A DNA stretch of 64,000 nucleotides. Origin: Gluconobacter frateurii (lineage in GTDB: Bacteria; Pseudomonadota; Alphaproteobacteria; Acetobacterales; Acetobacteraceae). Each line of letters starts with the position of its first letter. The stretch's first letter is position 1. The stretch covers positions 372,001-436,000 of the forward strand of contig NZ_BEWN01000001.1 of NCBI RefSeq assembly GCF_002723955.1, in the 5' to 3' direction. The notes beneath the pieces were generated by a model that saw only the letters and a list, made by a program, of their open reading frames with translations, was not told the origin of the DNA and did no database searches. The position numbers and the translations under genes were made by a program. Positions 27,346 to 35,702 of this stretch are shown piece by piece.

Positions 27346-30216
27346 GTGGCAGACACAATCTCTAATACCGGCCTAGATAAAGTGGGCAGTGTCCTGCGGG
27401 ATCTGGAAAAGCACGGCCAGTCCCCATGGCTGGATTTCATCCAGCGCAGCTTTACGGAAAATGGCAGTCTCAAGAAGCTCGTCGAGGAAGACGGGCTTCG
27501 CGGGGTCACTTCCAATCCGGCCATTTTTGAGAAAGCCATCGGCAAGGGGACGGAATACGATCCCCAGATCCGCAAGCTTCTCGAAGGGGAAGGTCTCTCT
27601 GCTGGAGACCTTTACGAACACCTCGCGATTGATGACATCCGCGCCGCCTGCGGTGTTCTCTATCCGGTGTTCGAAAAGACGAAGGGTCTGGACGGTTACG
27701 TCAGCCTTGAAGTCTCTCCATATCTTGCATTTGACGCGCACGGTACCATCACGGAAGCCCGTCGCCTGTGGAAGGCTGTCGGTCGCAAGAACCTGATGGT
27801 CAAGATCCCGGGCACGGAAGAAGGCACGGGTGCGATCCGCGAAGCGATTGCAGACGGCATCAACATCAACGTGACGCTGCTGTTCTCCCTGGAGGCATAC
27901 AAGGCTGTTCTGGAAGCTTACATTTCCGGTCTTGAAGCTCGCGCAGCCCGTGGGGAAGACATTTCCCACATTTCCAGCGTGGCGTCGTTCTTCGTCAGCC
28001 GCATCGACGCGAAGATCGATGGTGAGATCGACCGCCGCGTCGCTGCTGGCGACAAGGATGCGGAAGCGCTCAAGGCTCTGCGTGGCAAGGTTGCCATCGC
28101 AAATGCCAAGATCGCCTATCAGTATTATCTGGACGTCAAAAAGAGCCCGCGCTGGCAGGCACTCGCTGCCAAGGGTGCAAACCCGCAGCGTCTGCTCTGG
28201 GCCAGCACCGGCACGAAGGACAAGGCTTATTCTGACGTCCTGTACGTCGAAGAACTGATTGGTCCGGAGACGGTCAACACCATTCCGCCCGCAACCTTCG
28301 ATGCTTTCCGTGATCATGGCAAGCTCCGTGAGAGCCTGACGGAAAACGTTGAAGAAGCCCGTCACGTTCTTGCTGAGGCGGAGCGCCTTGGTCTGGATCT
28401 GGCCGGTGTTACGGCGAAGCTGGTGAAGGATGGTTGTGCATCCTTCTCTGAATCCTTCGATACCCTTCTTGGTGCGGTCGCTGAAAAGCGGGAGTCTGTG
28501 CTGGGAAAACGGTTGCTCCACGTCACAGCTGACCTTCCCTCTGATATCCGCGACGATGTTGCGGAATCCGAGAAGGCGTGGAGCAAGGAAGGTCTGGTCC
28601 GTCGCATCTGGGCGAAGGACGCATCTGTCTGGACGAATGGGCCGGAAGCCGGTTGGCTGAACTGGTTGACCATCGTTCAGGACCGTCTGTGGCACATCGA
28701 AGAGCTGGAACTTCTGGCTCGTGATGTCCGCAGCCGTGGGTTCACTGACATTCTTCTTCTGGGTATGGGCGGTTCGAGCCTGGGTCCGGAAGTGCTGGCC
28801 GAGACGTTCGGTCAGCAGGAAGGGTGGCCGAAGCTGCATGTTCTCGACAGCACGGACCCTCAGCAGGTCCGGACATACGAGAAGGCAGTCGATCTCAAGA
28901 AGACCCTGTTTATCGTGGCTAGCAAGTCTGGCGGCACGCTGGAGCCGAACATTCTGTTCGCGCATTTCTGGACGGTCGCCGGTCAGGCTCTAGGCAAGGC
29001 TCCGGGCGATAACTTCATCGCCATCACGGATCCTGACTCCCACATGCAGAAGGTCGCCGAAGAAAACGGCTTCTGGCGGATTTTCTACGGTGATCCGAAG
29101 ATTGGTGGCCGGTTCTCCGTGCTGTCTAACTTCGGTCTGGTGCCTGCCGCTGTTAGTGGGCTGGATATCCGCAAGTTCCTGACAATCACTACCCTGATGG
29201 TCGAGAGCTGTGGTCCCAGTGCACCGGCGCACGTCAATCCGGGTGTGACCCTGGGTTTGATCCTTGGTCATTCGGCCAAGTGCTTCGGCCGCGACAAGGT
29301 AACGATCCTCGCGTCCAAGGGCATTGCGTCCTTTGGTGCATGGCTTGAGCAGCTCATTGCCGAGAGTACCGGCAAGAAGGGCACGGGCCTTGTTCCGATT
29401 GATGAAGAAGAACTCGGTACGCCTGACGTCTACGGCAAGGACCGCGTTTTCGTGGATCTGCTGCTGGGTGACGAAACCCCTGACAGCCGTCTGGGCGCGC
29501 TGCGCGAAGCGGGTGCTCCGGTTGTGACGGTGCGTCTGGCAGACAGGAACGAGATCGGTCAGGCTTTCTTTGTCTTTGAATTCGCTACGGCTGTTGCTGG
29601 TGCGGTTCTGGGCATTGATCCGTTTGATCAGCCGGATGTCGAGTTCAGCAAGGTGGAAACACGCAAGCTGACCACGGCTTACGCTGAAACCGGTTCCCTG
29701 CCGGCTGAGGCACCGTTTGCTGGTGATGGAAACCTCTCATTCTACGCGGATGAGAAGAATGCTGCTGCCTTGGGTAGCGGTGATACGGTCTCCATTCTGA
29801 AGAAGCACTTCGAACGTGTTGGACCGGGCGACTATGTGGGCCTTCTGGCTTACATCGAACGCAACCGGGAGACGCGTGACTGGGCGCAGGACGTCCGTAT
29901 GGATCTGCGGAACGCACTCAAGGTTGCTACGGCCGCCGAGTTCGGGCCCCGGTTCCTCCACTCGACAGGCCAGGCCTACAAGGGCGGCCCGGACAGTGGT
30001 GTTTTCCTTCAGGTCACTGCGAAAGATGCGGCTGATGTTCCGGTTCCGGGGCATGGCTTCAGCTTTGGTGTCGTCAAGGCGGCACAGGCTCGCGGTGACT
30101 TCGAGGTTCTTTCAGCCCGTGGGCGTCGTGCCCTGCGGGTGCATATTGATGGACCACTGGAAGAGGGCCTGAAGACCCTTGCGGCGGCCATTCATAAAGC
30201 GATTGCAGGAGCATAA
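27346..30216 (+). CDS. tal-pgi: Bifunctional transaldolase / glucose-6-phosphate isomerase
   Basis: A 956-residue fusion. Residues about 1-375 are transaldolase, with the Schiff-base lysine K153 in NLMVKIPGT and GVTSNPAIF at the N-terminus. Residues about 390-956 are phosphoglucose isomerase, with LLGMGGSSLGPEVL, IVASKSGGTLEPN and the C-terminal GPDSGVFLQ region. Both activities interconvert sugar phosphates: transaldolase yields fructose-6-phosphate which the isomerase turns to glucose-6-phosphate. The gene starts at GTG after GGAGAG. Such fusions are known in Gluconobacter and some other bacteria. Both domains look intact. Confidence 0.97.
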   Translation: MADTISNTGLDKVGSVLRDLEKHGQSPWLDFIQRSFTENGSLKKLVEEDGLRGVTSNPAIFEKAIGKGTEYDPQIRKLLEGEGLSAGDLYEHLAIDDIRAACGVLYPVFEKTKGLDGYVSLEVSPYLAFDAHGTITEARRLWKAVGRKNLMVKIPGTEEGTGAIREAIADGININVTLLFSLEAYKAVLEAYISGLEARAARGEDISHISSVASFFVSRIDAKIDGEIDRRVAAGDKDAEALKALRGKVAIANAKIAYQYYLDVKKSPRWQALAAKGANPQRLLWASTGTKDKAYSDVLYVEELIGPETVNTIPPATFDAFRDHGKLRESLTENVEEARHVLAEAERLGLDLAGVTAKLVKDGCASFSESFDTLLGAVAEKRESVLGKRLLHVTADLPSDIRDDVAESEKAWSKEGLVRRIWAKDASVWTNGPEAGWLNWLTIVQDRLWHIEELELLARDVRSRGFTDILLLGMGGSSLGPEVLAETFGQQEGWPKLHVLDSTDPQQVRTYEKAVDLKKTLFIVASKSGGTLEPNILFAHFWTVAGQALGKAPGDNFIAITDPDSHMQKVAEENGFWRIFYGDPKIGGRFSVLSNFGLVPAAVSGLDIRKFLTITTLMVESCGPSAPAHVNPGVTLGLILGHSAKCFGRDKVTILASKGIASFGAWLEQLIAESTGKKGTGLVPIDEEELGTPDVYGKDRVFVDLLLGDETPDSRLGALREAGAPVVTVRLADRNEIGQAFFVFEFATAVAGAVLGIDPFDQPDVEFSKVETRKLTTAYAETGSLPAEAPFAGDGNLSFYADEKNAAALGSGDTVSILKKHFERVGPGDYVGLLAYIERNRETRDWAQDVRMDLRNALKVATAAEFGPRFLHSTGQAYKGGPDSGVFLQVTAKDAADVPVPGHGFSFGVVKAAQARGDFEVLSARGRRALRVHIDGPLEEGLKTLAAAIHKAIAGA

Positions 30217-30219
30217 AGC

Positions 30220-31218
30220 ATGCGTATCGGTATCATTGGTCTGGGTCGTATGGGCGGGAATATCGCCGTCCGTCTGACCCGGCATGGACATGATGTTGTT
30301 GTGCATGACCGTACTGCTTCTGTGACGGAAGCTATTGTGAAGCGGTCGGAAGCCGGCCGCGCCACAGGAGCGGACACCGTTGAAGCTCTCGTGAAGGGTC
30401 TCGAGGGCGACACGCATCGCGTCGTCTGGGTCATGCTGCCTGCCGGTCCGATCACCGAGGCCTGTGTGAAGCAGCTCGGAACCCTTCTGGGCAAGGGTGA
30501 CGTCATCATCGACGGTGGCAACAGCTACTACAAGGATGACGTCCGTCGTGCGGAAGAACTTGCTGCGAAGGGCATTTCCTACGTTGACGTTGGTACGTCC
30601 GGCGGCGTGTGGGGCCTGGAGCGCGGATACTGCATGATGTATGGCGGCCCGAAGGAAGCGGCGGATTATATTGATCCGATCCTGGCTGCTCTGGCTCCAG
30701 GCAAGGGCGATGTTCCTGTTACGCCGAACCGGGATGCCACCAATCTCGATCCCCGCGCCGAGCAGGGCTATCTGCACTGCGGTCCATCGGGGGCCGGTCA
30801 CTTCGTGAAGATGGTTCATAACGGCATTGAATACGGCATGATGCAGGCCTTCGCTGAAGGCTTCGACATCATGAAGAGCAAAAACTCTCCTGTTCTGGCT
30901 GAAGGTGAACGCTTCGACCTGAACATGGCGGATATTGCCGAAGTCTGGCGTCGTGGCAGTGTCGTGTCGTCCTGGCTGCTGGATCTGACGGCAGAGGCTC
31001 TCGCCAAGTCTGGTGAACTTTCCGAGTTCTCGGGTGAAGTTGCTGACTCTGGTGAAGGTCGCTGGACGATCGAAGCCGCTATTGAAGAAAATGTGCCGGC
31101 GCCTGTCATGACGGCGGCTCTCTTTACCCGTTTCCGTTCACGGTCGGGCAATAACTTCGCCGAGAAGATCCTCTCGGCGCAGCGTTTCGGCTTCGGCGGT
31201 CACGTCGAGCAGAAATAA
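30220..31218 (+). CDS. gnd: 6-phosphogluconate dehydrogenase, decarboxylating (short form)
   Basis: Gnd oxidises 6-phosphogluconate to ribulose-5-phosphate and CO2. The 332-residue length matches the short GndA/YqeC-type form rather than the 470-residue type. The N-terminus [19 protein letters not shown] is a Rossmann dinucleotide site; the substrate motif [19 protein letters not shown] and the catalytic helix [19 protein letters not shown] follow. The stop of tal-pgi is only 3 bp upstream. A strong hairpin sits between this gene and the next one. Confidence 0.97.
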   Translation: MRIGIIGLGRMGGNIAVRLTRHGHDVVVHDRTASVTEAIVKRSEAGRATGADTVEALVKGLEGDTHRVVWVMLPAGPITEACVKQLGTLLGKGDVIIDGGNSYYKDDVRRAEELAAKGISYVDVGTSGGVWGLERGYCMMYGGPKEAADYIDPILAALAPGKGDVPVTPNRDATNLDPRAEQGYLHCGPSGAGHFVKMVHNGIEYGMMQAFAEGFDIMKSKNSPVLAEGERFDLNMADIAEVWRRGSVVSSWLLDLTAEALAKSGELSEFSGEVADSGEGRWTIEAAIEENVPAPVMTAALFTRFRSRSGNNFAEKILSAQRFGFGGHVEQK

Positions 31219-31239
31219 GCCCCTTTGACGGATGGGCAA

Positions 31240-31270
31240 GGGGGAGTGGGCACAGTATGCTCATTCCCCC
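31240..31270 (+). promoter_or_regulatory. Intra-operon stem-loop between gnd and the HAD gene
   Basis: GGGGGAGTGGGC pairs with GCTCATTCCCCC over 12 positions (two G-U pairs as RNA) around a 7-base loop, 30 bp before the next start. No U-run follows, so mRNA processing or 3'-end protection of tkt-tal-pgi-gnd is more likely than termination. Confidence 0.5.
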
Positions 31271-31300
31271 ATTCAATATGGCCGACCGACAGGGGCTTGC

Positions 31301-32161
31301 ATGTCCATTGATCTTGATACCATTCACGCGGAACTTCCCCCATTGCCGGATACGATCCGGATGGTTGTTTCCGACATGGATGGAACGCTCCTGACACCGG
31401 AAAAGACGATCGCCCCTTCCACGCTGGCGATGGCCAAAGAACTTCAGAAGCGTGGTATTCCGCTCTGTCTGGCAAGTGCGCGGCCTCCGGCTGCAATGAC
31501 AAAATACATCTCACAACTTGGGTTGAACGGTCAAAACGCTGGTTTCAACGGTGGCATTATCTTTGGGCCAGATGGAACGCCGACGGTCAGCCGTGTGCTC
31601 TCCCGCGATGTGCTTTCAGTGGTGCATGACATGCTGCATGTTCATGGGATCGAGACCTGGCTTCTGCGACAGTCGCATTGGATGGTTAGTGATGCTGCGA
31701 CACCGTTTGTGGAGCATGAGCGCCGCATTACAGGCCTGACCCCGCATGAAGTGCCGGATCTGCGTCATGAATTTGATGGGATCGGCAAGGTCATGGGGGT
31801 CACCAATAACTACGATCTGCTCCAGCGTGTTGAGACGGAACTGGCAGCCATGCTTCGGGGTGAGGCAAGTGTGCGCCGTTCTTCCGAAATGTTGCTCGAT
31901 ATTACGCCTGCGCTCGCCAACAAGGGTGAAGCCGTGCGTGAACTGGCCCTCGCCCATGGCGTGGCGCCGCATGAAGTGGCCTGTCTGGGTGATGCCCACA
32001 ACGACCTGCCGATGTTCTCCGTCGCAGGGTTGGGTATTGCCATGGGACAGGCTGAAGACGATGTGAGAGCCGCTGCCCAGGTTCGCACTGACACCAATGA
32101 GCGTGATGGCTGGGCCAAAGCCGTCGAGCGCTTCATTCTCCCAAGGGTCAAGAATACATGA
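31301..32161 (+). CDS. HAD-superfamily (Cof-type) sugar phosphatase
   Basis: A 286-residue HAD phosphatase of the Cof subfamily with the nucleophile motif VSDMDGTLL (near residue 22), a cap region in the middle, and the C-terminal GDAHNDLPMFSVAGLGIAMGQA that binds Mg2+. Such enzymes dephosphorylate sugar phosphates or flavin-type phosphates; position within the pentose phosphate operon suggests a sugar-phosphate substrate, but this is inferred. Start at the ATG preceded by AGGGG; the frame is open upstream through the hairpin. Its stop overlaps the pgl start (ATGA). Confidence 0.85.
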   Translation: MSIDLDTIHAELPPLPDTIRMVVSDMDGTLLTPEKTIAPSTLAMAKELQKRGIPLCLASARPPAAMTKYISQLGLNGQNAGFNGGIIFGPDGTPTVSRVLSRDVLSVVHDMLHVHGIETWLLRQSHWMVSDAATPFVEHERRITGLTPHEVPDLRHEFDGIGKVMGVTNNYDLLQRVETELAAMLRGEASVRRSSEMLLDITPALANKGEAVRELALAHGVAPHEVACLGDAHNDLPMFSVAGLGIAMGQAEDDVRAAAQVRTDTNERDGWAKAVERFILPRVKNT

Positions 32162-32898
32162 CAACCGATATCCGTACTGCCACGCTGGAAACACTGCCAA
32201 ATTCAGATGCAGTCGCCCTTCGAATGGCGGATCTTCTGGTCGAAGGTGTTCTTGCCAAGACTGATGGCAAGTTCCGCGTGGCATTGTCGGGTGGATCAAC
32301 GCCGAAGCGTCTGTTCGAACTGCTGGCCGAGCCGGAACTGGCAAAGCGTATTCCCTGGGAGCGGGTCGAGCTCTTCTATGGCGATGAGCGTCATGTCCCC
32401 GAAGGGCATGCGGATAGCAACCATACGGTTGGGCAGTCTGTTTTGATCAGCCGCGTTCCGGTTCCCCCTGAAAACGTGCACCCGATCCCGACTGGCGGGA
32501 CGGTAGAGGCAGATGCGCGCGCTTATCAGAAGACGCTTGAGACGGCCTATGGTGCGACGGAGCTTGATCCGGCTCGCCCGCTGTTTGATCTCGTGATGCT
32601 GGGGCTTGGAACGGATGGCCATACCGCCTCACTGTTCCCGGGAGAACCGGTGCTTCAGGAAAAGATGGCATGGGTGGGAACGGCGGCTCCCAAGACAGCG
32701 CCTTATGAGCGTATCACGCTGACCTATCCTGCCATCCACTCCAGTGCTCTGGTCGTTTTCCTTGTGACCGGGGCCTCCAAGGTCGAGATGCTGAAGCGCC
32801 TGCGGGAAGGGGACAAGACCCTGCCATCCGCGAATGTGACCAGTGAAGGGCGCATCGTCATTCTGGCGGACCGGGCAGCGGCAGGAGAAGCAGCATGA
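32158..32898 (+). CDS. pgl: 6-phosphogluconolactonase
   Basis: Pgl hydrolyses 6-phosphogluconolactone to 6-phosphogluconate, the second oxidative step. The 246-residue protein belongs to the NagB/DevB-type family: VALSGGSTPKRLFELLA, VELFYGDERHVPEGHADSN and MLGLGTDGHTASLFPG are the expected active-site segments. Overlaps of 4 bp on both sides (with the HAD gene and rpiA) show tight operon structure. Confidence 0.95.
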   Translation: MTTDIRTATLETLPNSDAVALRMADLLVEGVLAKTDGKFRVALSGGSTPKRLFELLAEPELAKRIPWERVELFYGDERHVPEGHADSNHTVGQSVLISRVPVPPENVHPIPTGGTVEADARAYQKTLETAYGATELDPARPLFDLVMLGLGTDGHTASLFPGEPVLQEKMAWVGTAAPKTAPYERITLTYPAIHSSALVVFLVTGASKVEMLKRLREGDKTLPSANVTSEGRIVILADRAAAGEAA

Positions 32899-33587
32899 GT
32901 TCGGATATGGAGACCCACAAGCGCACCGCAGCCCGTCGTGCTGCGGATATGGTGCAGAGCGGGATGGTCGTCGGGCTCGGAACGGGCAGTACCGCAACGT
33001 ACATGATTGAGCGACTGGGCGAGCGTGTTGCGGAGGGTCTTCACATTGTGGGGATTCCAACGTCCGAAGACAGTGCCCGCAAGGCACAGAAAGCCGGTAT
33101 TCCCCTGACCGATTTTGCGGCTCATCGCCGGATTGATATTGCCATTGATGGGGCGGATGAAGTCCAGCGTGGCCCGCTGAACCTCATCAAGGGGCTTGGC
33201 GGGGCACTTTTGCGCGAAAAGATCGTGGCGCAGGCTGCGAAGAAATTCGTCGTGATCGTGGATGGAAGCAAGCCTGTGGATCACCTTGGCGAGCGTGCTC
33301 CGGTTCCCGTGGAAGTGATTTCTTTTGGCTGGGAATGCACGGCAGAACGGTTGTCAGCCTGCGGTGCCAAAGGCGTCAAGCCGCGGACCGACCGTGACGG
33401 AAACCTGTTTGTCAGTGACAATGGCAATATGATTCTGGACTGCACGTTTGGCCCGATCGAGGACCCGGAAGAACTGGCGCGCCAGATAGACGCGATCGTA
33501 GGCGTGGTGGAGCACGGCATGTTCCTGAACATGGCGTCTGAAGTTCTGGTTGCGACAGAACAGGGAGTGGAACGATGGGAACCATAG
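32895..33587 (+). CDS. rpiA: Ribose-5-phosphate isomerase A
   Basis: RpiA interconverts ribose-5- and ribulose-5-phosphate. The 230-residue product has MVVGLGTGSTATYMIERLGE (phosphate loop), IDIAIDGADEVQ with the catalytic acidic residues, LIKGLGGALLREKIVA containing the conserved lysine, and DNGNMILDC. It overlaps pgl by 4 bp and the gluconokinase start by 13 bp. Confidence 0.96.
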   Translation: MSSDMETHKRTAARRAADMVQSGMVVGLGTGSTATYMIERLGERVAEGLHIVGIPTSEDSARKAQKAGIPLTDFAAHRRIDIAIDGADEVQRGPLNLIKGLGGALLREKIVAQAAKKFVVIVDGSKPVDHLGERAPVPVEVISFGWECTAERLSACGAKGVKPRTDRDGNLFVSDNGNMILDCTFGPIEDPEELARQIDAIVGVVEHGMFLNMASEVLVATEQGVERWEP

Positions 33588-34153
33588 GGACTGTCCAGTC
33601 TGTTGGAACCATGGGAGTCAGGCCGCGGTTTCTGGTCGTGATGGGGGTTTCCGGGACCGGAAAGACGACAATCGCCACCGGCCTTGCGACCCGTCTCGGG
33701 TGGCATTTTCAGGAAGGGGATGCTCTCCATCCCCAGAGTAATGTCGACAAGATGAGTTCCGGTCAGCCTTTGACGGACGAAGACCGCAAGCCCTGGCTGG
33801 AACTGTGCCACGACTGGTTGAGCAAGGAAGTGAAAGCCGGTCACGGTGCAGTGCTGACCTGCTCTGCGCTTAAGCGCATCTATCGTGAACAGCTTCGGCG
33901 AGATCTGCCTGTCGAATTCATTCACATTCGTGTAGCGTCGGGCACCCTGGTTGATCGCATGACCCATCGAAAGGGTCATTTCATGCCAGCCAGCCTGTTG
34001 CCGAGCCAGCTCTCTACTTTTGAGGAGCCAGGGGATGATGAGCCAGTCATTCATGTCTGTGGCGAAGATCATCCTGATGTCGTGCTGGAGAAACTGATCC
34101 AGCAATTTCGTGACGAAGAAAACCAGAAAGAACTTCATGCGGCTGTTGGTTGA
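33575..34153 (+). CDS. gntK: Gluconokinase
   Basis: GntK phosphorylates gluconate to 6-phosphogluconate, feeding the pathway directly and suiting an organism that oxidises glucose to gluconate in the periplasm. The 192-residue product has a P-loop VMGVSGTGKTT (about 22-32), GDALHPQSNVDKM (the gluconate-kinase signature) and LTCSALKRIYREQLR. About 17 residues precede the P-loop strand, more than usual, with a small Gly/Thr/Val-rich repeat. The ATG follows GGAGTGGAACG within the end of rpiA. Confidence 0.93.
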   Translation: MGTIGTVQSVGTMGVRPRFLVVMGVSGTGKTTIATGLATRLGWHFQEGDALHPQSNVDKMSSGQPLTDEDRKPWLELCHDWLSKEVKAGHGAVLTCSALKRIYREQLRRDLPVEFIHIRVASGTLVDRMTHRKGHFMPASLLPSQLSTFEEPGDDEPVIHVCGEDHPDVVLEKLIQQFRDEENQKELHAAVG

Positions 34154-34616
34154 TGCGGATGCCTGCCCTGTAAAAGATGAGATCTACCGTGTGGCAGGCC
34201 GCTATGGCCTCCAGACGCTTGTTGTTGCCAATCGGTGGATCAATATCCCCCAGTCACCTTTGATCGAACGCGTGGTAGTACCGGAAGGCCCGGATGTTGC
34301 GGATGACTGGATTGCGGAACAGGCCGTTGCTTTCGACATCGTGATTACAAATGACGTGCCACTTGCCGTCCGGTGTCTGGACAAGAGCGCGGCAGTTCTT
34401 CGGCCAAACGGCGAAGAAATTGATGAACGGTCCGTTGGAATGGTCTCGGCCATGCGGGATCTGATGCATGATCTGCGCGAAACCGGCACAGTGAACACCT
34501 ACAATCCATCTTTCGGAAAAGCCGATCGGAGCCGGTTTCTTTCCGCTCTCGATACGCTCATTGTGCGACTCCGCAGGAAAGCTGCCCTTTCCAAAGTGAT
34601 CCCCAGTTGCTCATAA
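34137..34616 (+). CDS. DUF188 / YaiI-YqxD family protein
   Basis: A 159-residue PIN-like protein of unknown function: it begins MRLLVDADACPVKDEI, the diagnostic YaiI/YqxD N-terminus, with DIVITNDVPLA and a conserved RDLMHDLRETG helix. The family is widespread but the biochemical role is not settled. I chose the ATG at 34137, which overlaps the gluconokinase end by 17 bp; the frame continues upstream without family-like sequence. It is the last gene of the pentose phosphate operon and may be there by chance. Confidence 0.9.
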   Translation: MRLLVDADACPVKDEIYRVAGRYGLQTLVVANRWINIPQSPLIERVVVPEGPDVADDWIAEQAVAFDIVITNDVPLAVRCLDKSAAVLRPNGEEIDERSVGMVSAMRDLMHDLRETGTVNTYNPSFGKADRSRFLSALDTLIVRLRRKAALSKVIPSCS

Positions 34617-34691
34617 ATGATCCACAGGGACGTCCCCGGAGATGTTCCATGAATCTGGGGATAAGAGTCCGCAGCTGAGGAAAAAGCGCCC

Positions 34692-35552
34692 ATGAATCCG
34701 TTGCGTCTGTCCCAGTTGGAAATGTTCTGTGCAGTCGTCGAGACGGGAACGGTAGTTGCGGCGTCACGAAAGCTGAATTGTGTGGCGTCCAACGTGACAA
34801 CGCGCCTGCGCGAGCTGGAACAGTTGCTGGGGCAGGAGTTGTTTGCGCGCGAAAAGAACCGCCTGCTTCTGACACCGGAAGGGCGGTTATTTCATCAACA
34901 GGCCAAAGCCGTCGTGGATCAGGCGCGTCAGTTGACGGATCTGTTTTCGGAGGGAACGCCAAAGGGTGTTTTGACGGTTGGTGCGCTGGATGTGGCGCTC
35001 AAGAAATACCTGCCGGATCGCGTTCCCCGGTTTCTGACGTCAGCGCCGGGAGTGGAAATCAGGCTTCTGATCCGGCCGACGGATACCCTTGAGCGCATGC
35101 TGGTGGACGGGGAGATCGATCTGGCCCTGACAGACGGGCCGATCGAGCATCCCATGATGGGAAGTGCTTTTGCTTTCCGGGAACGTCTGGCGATTATTCT
35201 GCCAAACGGACAGGATGTTTTACGGTCTGGCCAGGCTGTTTTCCTGTTTAATACGGACTGCCTGTATCGACGGTATTTCGAGGCCTGGCTGGAGCAGGGC
35301 GGCGTTGGTGGCGGCCTTATTCACACGATAGAGTCCTATGATGTCATTCTTGCGTGCGTAGAGGCAGGGTTGGGGATTTCCTGCATTCCCCAAAGCGTTC
35401 TTTCAACACTGAAGGGGAACCAGCTTTCCAGTGTGAACGTGCTTTACCCGGATGATCTTCGTGGAAGCGATATTTACGCTGTCTGGCGCGAACCGGGATT
35501 AGGCCCCCTTGGTCAGATGTTTGTCGACAGCCTAAAGACCGCAGTAGAATAA
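34692..35552 (+). CDS. LysR-family transcriptional regulator
   Basis: A 286-residue LysR-type regulator: N-terminal winged helix-turn-helix (about 3-62, LEMFCAVVETGTVVAASRKLN and LLGQELFAREKN) and a C-terminal periplasmic-binding-like effector domain (about 90-286). It stands upstream of and on the same strand as the aldehyde dehydrogenase gene rather than divergent from it, so its target could be that gene or itself. Co-inducer unknown. Confidence 0.93.
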   Translation: MNPLRLSQLEMFCAVVETGTVVAASRKLNCVASNVTTRLRELEQLLGQELFAREKNRLLLTPEGRLFHQQAKAVVDQARQLTDLFSEGTPKGVLTVGALDVALKKYLPDRVPRFLTSAPGVEIRLLIRPTDTLERMLVDGEIDLALTDGPIEHPMMGSAFAFRERLAIILPNGQDVLRSGQAVFLFNTDCLYRRYFEAWLEQGGVGGGLIHTIESYDVILACVEAGLGISCIPQSVLSTLKGNQLSSVNVLYPDDLRGSDIYAVWREPGLGPLGQMFVDSLKTAVE

Positions 35553-35557
35553 TCACA

Positions 35558-35595
35558 AAAAGTGAATGGTATGCTGATTTATCATCACTTTTAAT
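35558..35595 (+). promoter_or_regulatory. Inverted repeat between lysR and the aldehyde dehydrogenase gene
   Basis: AAAAGTGA and TCACTTTT are separated by 20 bases just after the lysR stop, in an AT-rich stretch ahead of the dehydrogenase gene. It could be a weak terminator for lysR or an operator. Confidence 0.35.
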
Positions 35596-35702
35596 AATCA
35601 ACTGCTTTTGTCAGTCTCCGCTCATCGACTGAACCGGCGACGGTCTCATGCGTCTGACACAGTACAGCGCAGGACGCGTCGCCCTGAATACAGGAGCAGT
35701 CA

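Noticed and set aside
34597-34664. DnaA-box-like sequences (TGATCCCCA, TGATCCACA and an inverted TTATCCCCA) before the lysR gene
   Set aside because: Each has at least one mismatch, only three are present, and there is no AT-rich unwinding region or replication gene nearby, so an origin is not supported.
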